A stretch of DNA of 51,548 nt from Leptothoe spongobia TAU-MAC 1115 (GTDB taxonomy: Bacteria; Cyanobacteriota; Cyanobacteriia; Phormidesmidales; Phormidesmidaceae): contig NZ_JADOES010000039.1 in the NCBI RefSeq assembly GCF_018739885.1, positions 1-51,548 of the forward strand, in the 5' to 3' direction. The notes under the pieces are model-generated. The model saw only the letters and a list, made by a program, of their open reading frames with translations, made no database searches and had not been told where the DNA came from. The position numbers and the translations under genes are program-made. Shown here piece by piece: positions 33,890 through 44,068 of this stretch (the first letter of the stretch is position 1; the number at the start of each line of letters is the position of its first letter).

Positions 33890-35125
33890 GTGGAAAAACA
33901 GCGAATAGTCGTCATTGGCGGTGGTGCAGCAGGTTTTTTTGGTGCGATCGCAGCCACTCATGCCAATCCCCAGACCACCGTCACCCTCTACGAAGCCGGT
34001 CCCGAATGTCTCGCCAAAGTGCGGATCTCCGGTGGCGGTCGCTGCAATGTCACCCACCACTGTTTTGATCCGGCCCAGCTGGTTCAAAACTATCCGCGTG
34101 GTGGTAAAGCCTTACGGGGAGCATTTTCTCGATTTCAGCCCCAGGACACCATCGCCTGGTACCGACAACGCGGCGTCAAGCTAAAAACCGAAGCCGATGG
34201 CCGCATGTTTCCTATCACCGATGATTCTGCCACTATCGTGGACTGCCTGATGCAGTCAGCTTTACAGGCAGGGGTGACGATCAAAACGAAAGCACCAGTC
34301 AAACAAGTCATAAAAACAAGGTCAGGCTTTGCAGTTGGCCTGCGAGAGGGTGACGTAAAGTGCGATCGCATCCTCCTCGCCACCGGCAGTAGTCCCCAGG
34401 GTCATCGCATTGCCAAAAGTCTTGGTCACACCATCGAACCACCGGTCCCCTCTCTCTTTACCTTCACCATTAAAGACAGTGATCTGCGCCAGCGCAGCGG
34501 CCTATCTATGGATCCGGTGGAGATCAAACTGAAACTGCCAGGGCACAAGAAACCCCTGACTCAAACTGGCCCAGTGCTAATTACCCACTGGGGTCTCAGT
34601 GGTCCTGCCGTTTTAAAGCTCTCCGCCTGGGGTGCTCGTGCGCTACACGACCAGGGTTACCAAGGCACCGTCCTCATCAACTGGTTACCGCAACTCAGTC
34701 AGGATAACGTCAGGGCTCAATTACAAACCGCAAGGAGTGAGGGGGGTAAACGTGCGATCTCAAACCACAATCCTACCCCCGCCCCAAAACGCCTGTGGAC
34801 CTACTTTGTCCAACGAGCCCAGATTAAGTCGAATACACAGTGGACCACCCTCTCCAACAAAGCCATCAACAAACTCACCCAAGAACTCTGCCAGGGAGAA
34901 TATGCTCTCCAGGGCAAAGGGGTTTTCAAAGACGAATTTGTCACCTGTGGTGGCATCCGTCTAAAAGAAGTTAACTTCAAAACCATGGAAAGTCGTCTAT
35001 GCTCTAACCTCTTCTTTGCCGGAGAGATTCTCGACATCGACGGCATCACGGGTGGTTTTAATTTTCAAAGCGCCTGGACAACCGGGTGGCTAGCAGGACA
35101 AGGAATAAAAGACTCTTTGACATAA
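33890..35125 (+). CDS. NAD(P)/FAD-dependent oxidoreductase, YhiN/HI0933 family
   Basis: A 411-residue flavoprotein. The dinucleotide-binding motif VVIGGGAAGFFGAIAA is at the N-terminus, followed by the family mark KVRISGGGRCNVTHHCFD. Later, ILLATGSSPQGH and FFAGEILDIDGITGGFNFQSAWTTGW close the FAD site. Length and order are typical. GTG at 33890 gives the standard start. Activity is unknown, though some homologues are reductases. A short hairpin (GACTCTT / AAGAGTC) covers the stop codon. Confidence 0.9.
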   Translation: MEKQRIVVIGGGAAGFFGAIAATHANPQTTVTLYEAGPECLAKVRISGGGRCNVTHHCFDPAQLVQNYPRGGKALRGAFSRFQPQDTIAWYRQRGVKLKTEADGRMFPITDDSATIVDCLMQSALQAGVTIKTKAPVKQVIKTRSGFAVGLREGDVKCDRILLATGSSPQGHRIAKSLGHTIEPPVPSLFTFTIKDSDLRQRSGLSMDPVEIKLKLPGHKKPLTQTGPVLITHWGLSGPAVLKLSAWGARALHDQGYQGTVLINWLPQLSQDNVRAQLQTARSEGGKRAISNHNPTPAPKRLWTYFVQRAQIKSNTQWTTLSNKAINKLTQELCQGEYALQGKGVFKDEFVTCGGIRLKEVNFKTMESRLCSNLFFAGEILDIDGITGGFNFQSAWTTGWLAGQGIKDSLT

Positions 35126-36271
35126 AGAGTCAACGATAAGAGAAAATTCAAAAACAAATCAAAATCTTGATCGTATAGGAATGAGGATTCAATTAGGTTC
35201 TATCTTTTGATGTACAGGTTGCCATGGCAACCTCTTCAGACATAATTTTTGGATCTTATAAAATCCTTATCCCATAGAGACAAGATTTGAGCACCCCATC
35301 GATGCATCCCCATGCTTTCCTCCAATTGATCCACCCTTCAAAAAAGAGGAATTCACATCGAATCAGCTCCACCCCAAAACCAGCCCTAAGGCTCAAGCCA
35401 CAATTAACGCCAATCCTTATTCCCTAAAAAGCATCGACATTATCATCCATGCAATCACTTCAGCCACAAACCCTATAGACCCTAAGCGATTTAAACTGGC
35501 AGTGCCCAGCAAATAATTGCCTAACAGGAAATCCATAGTCCCTTCAAAAAAGATTCATAGAGAAGCAAGCACTTTCTTAAGAAATACCTATCCAGAAACA
35601 TACATTCTCAAGGCCTTGCCTCCTTAGAAAAATCATCAGGCTGAACACAAAGAAGCCTGAATTCCTTACATATAAAACCTTTCAAGCTTTATCGACAATA
35701 TTTTTAGTATCAAGAAAAAACATACTACGGAACTTACTTAGTCCATAACAAATTTAATTGTTATGCTCACAAAAACTAAATCGTGATTTGCATCACATTT
35801 AAGAAATTCGACCGAGACAACAGTTATATTGAGCATATCGCCACCGGATATTCACCAGTGTCGGCAACATGTCTAAACGCGAAGAGGTTATGCAATACAA
35901 CTGCTTTTTTCAACTGTTATTGGAGTATCCAGACATACGATACTCAGCGAGCGCTATCATTGCCCTCCCAGGAAGCTTCGCTTGAAAAGCTAAATGCATC
36001 ACCATCTCACTGCACAAACTTAATCTCGGCATCTAAACAAGCTTGTCAACAACTTCTGTTGTTTTGACAACACTCTCAACACTTACCACACGCCATCAGA
36101 CCTAACAATCATACCCTTGAACTTACAAGGGCGGCTTGATTGATCTGTCCAAACATAGGCAGCCATAGAGCGACAACGTCTTAAGCAAAGACTGTTGCAA
36201 CATGCTGCTGCCACAAGGCGTATGGTCGAGTGATTTTTCATCCATGTCAACACACTTTTAAAGGAATCAAC
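35126..36271. other. 1.1-kb AT-rich gene-free stretch, long leader of the adhesin gene
   Basis: No coding frame with family-like content. AGGTTGCCATGGCAACCT at 35216-35233 is an 18-bp perfect palindrome. The rest is AT-rich and lacks HIP1 octamers, unlike the flanking genes. An unusually long gap before a surface-protein gene could hold a regulated promoter or a leader RNA, but nothing specific is seen. Confidence 0.4.
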
Positions 36272-39205
36272 ATGACTATTCAAGCCCTCAGTGCTTCTTT
36301 ACCCGATCGCATCACCATCAAAACAGTCAACTTCTTCCATAATCAGTTCGACGATCCAACCGATACAAGAACCTTTGACCTGATATTAGAAGATGGCGGT
36401 GCCCTCAACGGTACCTATGATGGCTTTTGCATTGATGCGGATCGCGGTCTCGACATTTCATACGATGAGAACTATGACGGTGTGATTGACCCGAGTGAAT
36501 ACACCAGTCGTAGCTACTCTGCACAGGTTTATTCCAGCTATGAAACCCTACCGGATGAGGTAGACATTGAACAGCCTGACAACATGGACCTGGTTAACTG
36601 GGTGCTCAACCAGGACTTCACTAACCAAGCATCTGCCAATGGTAGTGGCAACTATACTTGGGCCGACATCCAAAAGGCCATGTGGGCATTGCTAGATGAT
36701 GAAAGTTCTTCTGCCTATGTTGGCCCCGAAGGCGATCATTGGCAGCAAGCACGCATCAATGAAATTGTGGCAGCAGCTCAGGCAAATGGGGAAGGATTTG
36801 TCCCTGACTATGGTCAAAAAATGGCCATCATTCTTGTTCCTGAAGACAATGGTGATTTGATTCCTGATGCTCAGGTGGTCATTGCTGCCGTAGAACTGGC
36901 CAAACTCGGTGATAAAGTCTTCTTTGATGCAGATAACGACGGCATCCAAGATGCGGGCGAGCAAGGTGTGGCTAATGTCACAGTTAACTTGTTGGCTGAT
37001 CTCGATGGCGATGGCACTATTGAAAATGATGAAATCGTTGAGACTAAGCAAACTGATGCCAACGGGAACTACGACTTTACCGTAGTAGCGGGGGATTATA
37101 AGGTACAGTTTGAAGCGCCTGAAGGTCAGGAATTTACGGCTGCCAATGCAGGAAATGACGCCCTAGACTCTGATGCCGATACAACCACTGGGATTACGGA
37201 TGTTATTTCCCTCACACCCGGTGAATATGATGCCACTATTGACGCAGGCCTTGTAGCATTACCCAGTGCTAGTCTGGGCGATCGCGTCTGGTATGACACC
37301 GACGGAGACGGTATCCAAGACGATAATGAGCAAGGCGTCGAAGGTGTTAAAGTCACACTCACGGGCGGTGGTGCTGATGGTGTGATCGGCAACGCTGATG
37401 ATACGAACGTCTCAACCACTACTGACCTCAACGGCTTCTATCTATTTGATAACCTCAATGCTGGCGAAGAGTATAAGGTAACCTTCTCTCATCTGCCTAA
37501 TGGTTATGAGTTCACCAAAGCTAATGCTGCTCAGATTACTGGAGAAGAAGTCATCTTTGACACCAGTTTTGAAAGTGCCGCGAAGAATACAGCATTTGTT
37601 AGCGGTTCTCTTGAAGGCTGGCAATCCACTGATGGCTATATTGAAATCCATAGCACTAGTAACTCTGCAGATGGCCACAACCACATCGAACTGAATGATG
37701 ATGCCATCGATTACTACAACGATGCTCGCAACATCTATCGCGACATTGACACTGAAGCAGGTAAGCAATATACCCTCACCTTCCAGTATGCAGCTCGCCC
37801 TGGTTTCAGTGCAGATGTGAATTCGATGGAAGTTCGCCTGGATGGTGACACATTGTTAGCGGTTGCAGAAGATGGGGCTGGCAGCAATGGCTATAACTGG
37901 AAGAACTACACCGTCACCTTTGAAGGCGATGGCAGTACTAAGCAACTTGAGTTTCTTTCCACTGGTACAGCTCTAGCCTATGGCCGTGGTGCCCGCTTAG
38001 ATGACATTAAGTTAGTGGCATCCATGGGCAGCAACGATGACACTATCGATTCTGATGCTGACCCCACCAACGGCATGACTCACATCGTCACCCTAGCCGC
38101 TGGTGAGCACAACTCTACCCTAGATGCAGGAATTGTTGCTCAACCGGTTACAACGGGCGAGATTCTTGGTGCTGAATGCATTAAGGAAGGCAATACAGGC
38201 TCCTATCAGATCAAGCTCGATGGCATCGTGACTCAAGATACTTACGTTACCATCAACATCGACAACGGCACTGCGAAACAGGCCGATGGGTATCAGTTAG
38301 AAACAATTAAGAGCCTGTCAAATCCTTATACTCACAATGTGCAATGGGGTGAAAAGGGCCAGCTGTACACGGCTAATACCTATGACCGCTATTACGCAGC
38401 GCATTACTGGAACGGCACCCACTGGTTCTCCGGGGACCTGAACCAACTACCTGTTGGTGCCCATAACCTTACAGATGACTTCGAAGTAGCTGGTGCCCAA
38501 GGCGATAAACTTGTTGTCAAGGTTGCAGCCGGGAGCGATACTTCCGAGTCCTTCGACATTTCTGCATTGAAGGAAATCCAGCTCGGTAAAATGTTCTCTG
38601 GGCAGACCTCCACTGAAGGCACTGAGAGCTTCAGCCTCAATATTGAGAAGATTGGCGATCAAGAGGTCTACACAGGAGAGAAACAGATCTATATCAAAGA
38701 TAACTATGCTGTCTATTCACCCATCTCGTTTGATTTGAATGGTGATGGCATTCAGACCGTCAGCATTGATCAGGGTGTGATGTTTGACATGCTCAACACT
38801 GGCACCGCCGTGAACACTGGCTGGCTCTCCGGTGAAGATGGCTTCCTAGCTATTGATAACAATGGCGATGGCTTAATCTCTTCCCGTGCCGAGCTATTTG
38901 GTGGTGGCGTTGGTGAAGGCTTTGCTAAGCTGGAGTCCTTTGATAGCAATGGTGATGGCCTGGTGAATGAGTCCGACGACATGTTTGCCGACCTGCGTCT
39001 ATGGCAAGACAGCAACGAAAACGGTGTGACTGACAGTGGTGAGCTAGTGAGTTTGACTACTGCAGGCATCACTGACCTCGTGACCGACTACGTTGATGTG
39101 TTTAGCACGGATGCGGCTGGTAACGTCCACGGTGAGCATAGTTCTGCGAAACGTAATGGTAGCACTATCGATATGGTGGATGTGTACTTCCAGGTAGCTG
39201 TATAA
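36272..39205 (+). CDS. Large surface adhesin: thioester domain, SdrD-B repeats, Ca-binding C-terminus
   Basis: A 977-residue protein; ATG 36272 follows AAAGGAA. Residues 1-190 look like a thioester domain: Cys53 in GFCID and Gln134 in DIQKAMWAL are the pair that would form the internal bond used for covalent host or surface attachment. Two SdrD-B/Cna-B-like domains follow (212-328 and 335-622, each LGD.V..D.D.DGIQD). The second is interrupted by a ~160-residue jelly-roll-like insert (about 424-586: DTSFE, EGW, HIELN, RLDDI). The C-terminal ~140 residues (FDLNGDGIQTV, DNNGDGLI, ELFG) resemble calcium-binding type I-secreted proteins. No signal peptide, so type I secretion is likely. Confidence 0.75.
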   Translation: MTIQALSASLPDRITIKTVNFFHNQFDDPTDTRTFDLILEDGGALNGTYDGFCIDADRGLDISYDENYDGVIDPSEYTSRSYSAQVYSSYETLPDEVDIEQPDNMDLVNWVLNQDFTNQASANGSGNYTWADIQKAMWALLDDESSSAYVGPEGDHWQQARINEIVAAAQANGEGFVPDYGQKMAIILVPEDNGDLIPDAQVVIAAVELAKLGDKVFFDADNDGIQDAGEQGVANVTVNLLADLDGDGTIENDEIVETKQTDANGNYDFTVVAGDYKVQFEAPEGQEFTAANAGNDALDSDADTTTGITDVISLTPGEYDATIDAGLVALPSASLGDRVWYDTDGDGIQDDNEQGVEGVKVTLTGGGADGVIGNADDTNVSTTTDLNGFYLFDNLNAGEEYKVTFSHLPNGYEFTKANAAQITGEEVIFDTSFESAAKNTAFVSGSLEGWQSTDGYIEIHSTSNSADGHNHIELNDDAIDYYNDARNIYRDIDTEAGKQYTLTFQYAARPGFSADVNSMEVRLDGDTLLAVAEDGAGSNGYNWKNYTVTFEGDGSTKQLEFLSTGTALAYGRGARLDDIKLVASMGSNDDTIDSDADPTNGMTHIVTLAAGEHNSTLDAGIVAQPVTTGEILGAECIKEGNTGSYQIKLDGIVTQDTYVTINIDNGTAKQADGYQLETIKSLSNPYTHNVQWGEKGQLYTANTYDRYYAAHYWNGTHWFSGDLNQLPVGAHNLTDDFEVAGAQGDKLVVKVAAGSDTSESFDISALKEIQLGKMFSGQTSTEGTESFSLNIEKIGDQEVYTGEKQIYIKDNYAVYSPISFDLNGDGIQTVSIDQGVMFDMLNTGTAVNTGWLSGEDGFLAIDNNGDGLISSRAELFGGGVGEGFAKLESFDSNGDGLVNESDDMFADLRLWQDSNENGVTDSGELVSLTTAGITDLVTDYVDVFSTDAAGNVHGEHSSAKRNGSTIDMVDVYFQVAV

Positions 39206-39300
39206 CAACCCCTGGCCCCTCACCTCTTCTAACTTCTGGGAGGTGGGGGCTACTGGTCCACAGCTCAAAATTCAGAACTAGCAATTCAAAATTCTCTCCC

Positions 39301-40689
39301 TCAAATCTCTCCTTCCCAGGTCAAGGTCTGTTCCGCCACATTACTGCCAAAAGAACGAATAATCGTTAACTCCACCTGAGCCCTGGTCCCACCACTCAAC
39401 AATTGAGAGCGGATTGGCAATCGTCCGAGAGCCAGGGTAAATCGATTGTGATCTTGTTGTACTAGATTTTCAGGCACTGGCCCCTCAAATTCGAGATCAT
39501 AGCGACGACGACGACCATCATCACCTGAGGTGCTATAGCGCACTTCAAACCGAGTCTCTAATACATCCGATCGCTGGGCCAAGTCAACCACATTGAATTC
39601 AAACGTACGACTACGACCATCAACCCGCCCTACAGCCAGCTGAGTCACTTCCTCCACAGGAACAATGCCATCCACGCGATAGGTGGTCAGGGTTTCTTGT
39701 TCTAGCGTTTCGCCCAAAAGCCAGTAGGACTCAGGAAAATCGATACTGACTTGACCATCAGGCTGTAACTCCAGGTCAACTGCTTCCGTAAAGCTCTGGG
39801 AGGGCTGAGGGGCCTGCCAATCTAGGGCAAATTGTCGTTCAATATGACCAGTATAAACTTGATAGGTATTGGCAATGGTCGAGCCGGGGGCTAATAAGGT
39901 TTTGGCACCGCTGCGAGTATCCCAAAGATTTCGTGACAGATTCACAGTCAGATTTGCCAAGCTGGCTACAGAATGAGACTGGCGAGGCGATTCTTGAGGT
40001 AATGGGTCTACCTGGTTGATCAAAACAAGCTGACCAAGGCTGCCAACATCACCATCTCGACCATTACGACCATCGGCACCATCATCACCGTCGTCACATT
40101 CATACTCTTTTAGTTGACAAGTACCGTCCTTACAGACTTCAACGGTCCAACGCTCATCGGCACAATCACAGCCATCGGTACCATCCCCACCACGTCCACC
40201 ACGTCCACCACGTCCACCATCGGCTGTCACTAAAACTTGCCTAAGCTCACTGGGGTTGGTGTAATGCACCGTCAGATTGCCGCCATGACCACCGCGTCCA
40301 CCATTGCCACCATCACCGCCATCACCGCCATCCGCCGCTTGCAAGTCCTGGCGTTCATCACGGGGCTGGCGTCGACAACGCACCCATTCACCGTCTTCTC
40401 CATAACCACCATCTTCTCCATCGGTACCGGATAGATCTAGATGGACTGGATCGCCGGTCACCCAAATCGTCTGACTAGTTCCATCTCGGCCATCGCGCCC
40501 CGTTCTACCATCGCGACCATCGCGACCATCCTGGCCAAACTGCCGACTCGCCAGCGCCGTTGAACCACAAATATCAATGGCCGCTATCGAGACCCAACTC
40601 GTCAGGGTCAGGGTACTAACCGTCAGTGCACTGAGACTTAAACGCACAAAATATGGAAAACCCAAGGGAAAACCGGAAAACACAGTCAT
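39301..40689 (-). CDS. Secreted collagen-like Gly-rich protein
   Basis: A ~462-residue protein. After a signal-peptide-like N-terminus (LSLSALTVSTLTLTSWVSIAA) comes a collagen-like run of GRDGRDGRTGRDGRDG triplets (about residues 53-70), then further Gly/Asp-rich runs (GGDGGDGGNGGRGGHGG and GRGGRGGRGGDG) separated by Cys-bearing segments. The C-terminal half is a beta-rich non-repetitive domain. The start is uncertain: ATG 40689 fits the signal peptide, and the frame is open to 40728. It is transcribed towards the adhesin gene 95 bp away. A cell-surface or sheath role is inferred. Confidence 0.65.
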   Translation of the reverse strand: MTVFSGFPLGFPYFVRLSLSALTVSTLTLTSWVSIAAIDICGSTALASRQFGQDGRDGRDGRTGRDGRDGTSQTIWVTGDPVHLDLSGTDGEDGGYGEDGEWVRCRRQPRDERQDLQAADGGDGGDGGNGGRGGHGGNLTVHYTNPSELRQVLVTADGGRGGRGGRGGDGTDGCDCADERWTVEVCKDGTCQLKEYECDDGDDGADGRNGRDGDVGSLGQLVLINQVDPLPQESPRQSHSVASLANLTVNLSRNLWDTRSGAKTLLAPGSTIANTYQVYTGHIERQFALDWQAPQPSQSFTEAVDLELQPDGQVSIDFPESYWLLGETLEQETLTTYRVDGIVPVEEVTQLAVGRVDGRSRTFEFNVVDLAQRSDVLETRFEVRYSTSGDDGRRRRYDLEFEGPVPENLVQQDHNRFTLALGRLPIRSQLLSGGTRAQVELTIIRSFGSNVAEQTLTWEGEI

Positions 40690-40923
40690 AGGAACACCAC
40701 ACAAATCACACCAAGAAGGTCGATGCATTGACGGCTAAGGCACAGTCAAAGGCCATCCCCAATCTATTTTGGGTTACAGACCAATCGTTACCTAGGTAAA
40801 ACCATAGGGACATCACCCATCTGGGTGAATGGGACACAGTTTTTTTTGGCTCTCCATGGATGATATAGCGCAATGTGTAAGGGGAGTTGATAGGCTATAG
40901 GTTGCTTGCTTTCATTGGTGTCC

Positions 40924-42678
40924 ATGCTATCCACCCTCGACGATCTAAAACAACGCCTGCAAACAGCCCTGGTGAATGCGTTTGGCCCCGATTTGGAGGG
41001 TACAGACCCGGTGCTGGTGGCGACGAATAATCCTAAGTTTGGTGACTATCAGGCGAATGTGGCCATGTCCCTGGCCAAGCGATTGAAGGAGAAGCCACGT
41101 GCGATCGCAACCAAAATCGTCGACCACCTCACCATCGATGACCTCTGCGAACCACCACAAATCGCTGGCCCTGGCTTCATCAACCTCAAATTCAAAACCG
41201 ACTATCTGCAAGCACAGCTCAAAGCCATTTACTCAGACGATCGTCTAGGTGTCCCCACAGCCACACCAGCCCAGCGAACCATCGTCGATTTCTCCAGTCC
41301 TAACATCGCCAAAGAAATGCACGTGGGTCACCTGCGCTCCACCATCATCGGAGAGTGCATCGCCCGCACCTTAGAATTTCTCGGCCACGATGTCCTCCGT
41401 CTAAATCATGTCGGCGACTGGGGCACCCAGTTTGGCATGTTGATCACTCATCTGCGGGATGTCTGTCCTGAGGCCATTACCGAGTCATCCTCGGTCGATA
41501 TTGGTGACCTGGTGGAGTTTTATAAGCAAGCCAAACAGCGCTTTGACGAGGAGGAGGAGTTTAAAACCACATCCCGCGAAGCCGTTGTTGACCTCCAGTC
41601 TGGCGATGAAAGCGCCCGTAAAGCCTGGCAGCTCCTTTGTGAACAATCTCGAAAAGAGTTTCAAAAGATTTATGATCGCCTCGACATTACGATTCAAGAG
41701 CGGGGAGAATCCTTTTATAATCCCTTACTCGAAGATGTCGCCAAAGATCTTACATCCCTGGGATTGTTAGAAGAAGACCAGGGTGCCCAGGTTGTTTTTC
41801 TAGAAGGGTTTACCAACAAAGACGGGAATCCTCAGCCGCTGATTGTGCAAAAGTCTGACGGCGGCTTTAACTATGCCACCACCGACCTTGCCGCTATTCG
41901 ACAACGCACCGTCGACGAAAAAGCCCAGCGAGTGATTTACATTACCGATGCAGGTCAGGCGAACCATTTTGCGCAAGTCTTCCAGGTGGCCAATCGCGCC
42001 CATTGGATCCCTGATGGCGTTGAGCTAGTACATGTCCCCTTTGGTCTGGTCAAAGGAGAAGACGGCAAAAAACTCAAAACCCGTTCTGGTGAAACCGTTA
42101 AGCTCAAGTCCCTACTTGATGAAGCTGTCACCGGAGCAGAAAAAGATTTACAAACACGAATTGCTGATGAAAGTCGAGAGGAATCGGCAGAGTTTGTCCA
42201 GGAGGTGTCTACGGCTGTGGGCATCAGTGCCGTTAAATATGCCGACCTCAGTCAAAATCGCACCAGTGACTACGTCTTTAGTTTTGACAAGATGTTGGCT
42301 CTCCAAGGTAATACAGCCCCTTACATGCTGTACGCCTATGTGCGAGTCCAGGGCATTAGCCGCAAAGGCAACATCGACTTTTCCCAGCTCGGCGATGCAG
42401 CCATTTTGCTAGAGGATGATTCAGAACTAGCACTGGCCAAACACCTGCTCGCACTCGACACCACCATCATGGAAGTAGCGCGGGATCTATACCCCAATCG
42501 GCTATGCCAGTATTTATTTGAACTAAGCCAAAAGTTCAATCAGTTTTACGACCGTTGCTCAGTTCTCCAAGCAGAGGAACCTCAACGGACATCGCGTTTG
42601 ATGCTGTGCGATCTAACCGCTCGTACCCTACAACTGGGCCTATCGTTACTGGGTATTCCAGTCCTAGAACGCATGTAG
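40924..42678 (+). CDS. argS: Arginyl-tRNA synthetase
   Basis: A 584-residue class I synthetase charging tRNA-Arg. Seen: the N-terminal Add-1 domain, SSPNIAKEMHVGHLRSTIIGE (HIGH variant HVGH), NYATTDLAAI, VPFGLVKGEDGKKLKTRSG (the ArgS KMSKS-equivalent region) and the anticodon-binding domain ending NQFYDRCSVL ... VLERM. ATG 40924 gives the normal N-terminus; the longer reading to 40906 adds six residues. Confidence 0.95.
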   Translation: MLSTLDDLKQRLQTALVNAFGPDLEGTDPVLVATNNPKFGDYQANVAMSLAKRLKEKPRAIATKIVDHLTIDDLCEPPQIAGPGFINLKFKTDYLQAQLKAIYSDDRLGVPTATPAQRTIVDFSSPNIAKEMHVGHLRSTIIGECIARTLEFLGHDVLRLNHVGDWGTQFGMLITHLRDVCPEAITESSSVDIGDLVEFYKQAKQRFDEEEEFKTTSREAVVDLQSGDESARKAWQLLCEQSRKEFQKIYDRLDITIQERGESFYNPLLEDVAKDLTSLGLLEEDQGAQVVFLEGFTNKDGNPQPLIVQKSDGGFNYATTDLAAIRQRTVDEKAQRVIYITDAGQANHFAQVFQVANRAHWIPDGVELVHVPFGLVKGEDGKKLKTRSGETVKLKSLLDEAVTGAEKDLQTRIADESREESAEFVQEVSTAVGISAVKYADLSQNRTSDYVFSFDKMLALQGNTAPYMLYAYVRVQGISRKGNIDFSQLGDAAILLEDDSELALAKHLLALDTTIMEVARDLYPNRLCQYLFELSQKFNQFYDRCSVLQAEEPQRTSRLMLCDLTARTLQLGLSLLGIPVLERM

Positions 42679-42892
42679 GCAGATTAGCATCCCAAAAAAC
42701 GCTGGTTGCACGATTTAAAGATTGGTCTGATCAGGGCAGGCAATGGCACCCATGCCCACCTAGCTCGATAGCCAGTGTAGGAACTGGCACACTCATATTC
42801 AGAGAGGTACGGTACCTGATTCTGTATTTTTTGGCTATGGTAGGCAAAATACCTATCTATAATTGGCCAGCTAAACGGGCTCCTGAACTTCT

Positions 42893-43552
42893 ATGAAAAT
42901 TCTTACTTCCCTGCGCCAATTGCGCACGCGCCCTGTCATGGCGATTTGGAAAAAATCCCTGGGACGCTTGCTCAATTACTACGATACTAAGCGGGGAAGT
43001 TTAATCAGCTTTTTTCCCAAATTATTTATCTTTTTTACGCTGCTCAATATGAGCTGCTATTGGCTGGCACTGCTCACCGCTTTTCCCCACGAAGCATTTG
43101 GGGATGAACGCATACATTATTTTTTGCTCCAGTTTCCAGTAGGCATATTGGGAGCATTATTTGATAGCCTGTCGTTTTTTATTACGGTTTGGATTGCTAA
43201 ACGGGCTTTAAAAACGACTTCACTGGCCAGCTATATCGCTCACCTCAGTGTTGATGTGGTAATTGCTATTGTTGCCACATGGTGGGTATTATTTGTTTTC
43301 TCATTCTCTGGCTGGCTGATCAGCATCATTCAACATTCACCAGAGTCTCTAGCTACACGAGCGGATGTGTACGAATCTCGCGTAGTTGCAGCTGTGCAAA
43401 ATCCCACCAACAAACACAATCTCAAAAATATCTACTTTGGTATTGTTGTCGGTATTTCAGCTATGCTGCCAACGTTTACTCATCTATTCCTATCGGTACA
43501 GGCAATCGGTATTTACTTACGAAAGTATGCCCAGCGTTGGCGACTGGGTTAG
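42893..43552 (+). CDS. Polytopic membrane protein of unknown function
   Basis: A 219-residue protein not matched to a family. About four hydrophobic helices: LFIFFTLLNMSCYWLALL (residue ~45), FLLQFPVGILGALFDSLSFF (~78), VVIAIVATWWVLFVFSFSGW (~120) and GIVVGISAMLPTFTHLFL (~180). The N-terminus is basic and the third-to-fourth loop hydrophilic. No signal for a role; neighbours (argS, a toxin-antitoxin pair) give no hint. Confidence 0.5.
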   Translation: MKILTSLRQLRTRPVMAIWKKSLGRLLNYYDTKRGSLISFFPKLFIFFTLLNMSCYWLALLTAFPHEAFGDERIHYFLLQFPVGILGALFDSLSFFITVWIAKRALKTTSLASYIAHLSVDVVIAIVATWWVLFVFSFSGWLISIIQHSPESLATRADVYESRVVAAVQNPTNKHNLKNIYFGIVVGISAMLPTFTHLFLSVQAIGIYLRKYAQRWRLG

Positions 43553-43592
43553 AAATCATCACAGATAAGTTTATCTCTCTTTTCTACGGTTG

Positions 43593-44068
43593 TTATAACG
43601 CCGATGCTCGTAAGAATTCTGCAAACGCAGATATCTCCAGATTAACCTGTTGAAAGATAGGTGTTATAAGTTGAACGGTCTGTCCCAGACGGGCATCATC
43701 TATTTCAAATGGATATATATGACTACAACATGTCGGGCTCCACGTAAGGGACTCAGAGCATGAAAACTATGGTCAGAAATAACAGCAGGTCGTCTTCCCG
43801 GAATCTCAGCTGCCATTTGTTTAAGTAGTCCTTGGTGCCAATTGCTATCGGATGAACAGCTACCGTCAATGCCCTTAGCAATCAGCACAAATATATTTTC
43901 TAGGCCATTGTAAACAGCCTGAATATTGAGCGCTACGCTATCCAAAAATAGTTCATTTTTTGACGTCTGAAAGCTTTGCCACGCTTTAAGTAAACGTTGA
44001 AGACAAAGTTCTATCTTACTCAACTCATCCTGAATTCTGTCCGCCAATCGTTGCAGCGACTGTGTCAT
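43593..44068 (-). pseudogene. HepT/HEPN-like toxin gene with frameshift at its active-site motif
   Basis: The first ~110 codons read as a HepT-like HEPN protein (LQRLLKAWQSFQTSKNELF, ALNIQAVYNGLENIFVLIAKGIDG, WHQGLLKQMAAEIPGRRPAV). At ARHVV the frame goes wrong and ends in VIYIHLK and TAG. In the +1 frame the family C-terminus resumes at once (SHIYPFEIDDARLGQ ... FAEFLRASAL) and ends at TAA 43593. A 4-nt deletion between two GTA triplets would explain it and would remove the Arg that follows RHVV in the family. The overlap with the mntA-like gene (4 bp) is intact. Non-functional toxin expected. Confidence 0.7.

Noticed and set aside
35783..36067. 94-codon plus-strand frame before the adhesin gene
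   Set aside because: No ribosome site, no recognisable motif and a skewed Cys/Ser/His composition.
36692..37768. Minus-strand frames of 101-119 codons inside the adhesin gene
   Set aside because: They are shadows of the Asp/Gly-rich repeats of the real gene.
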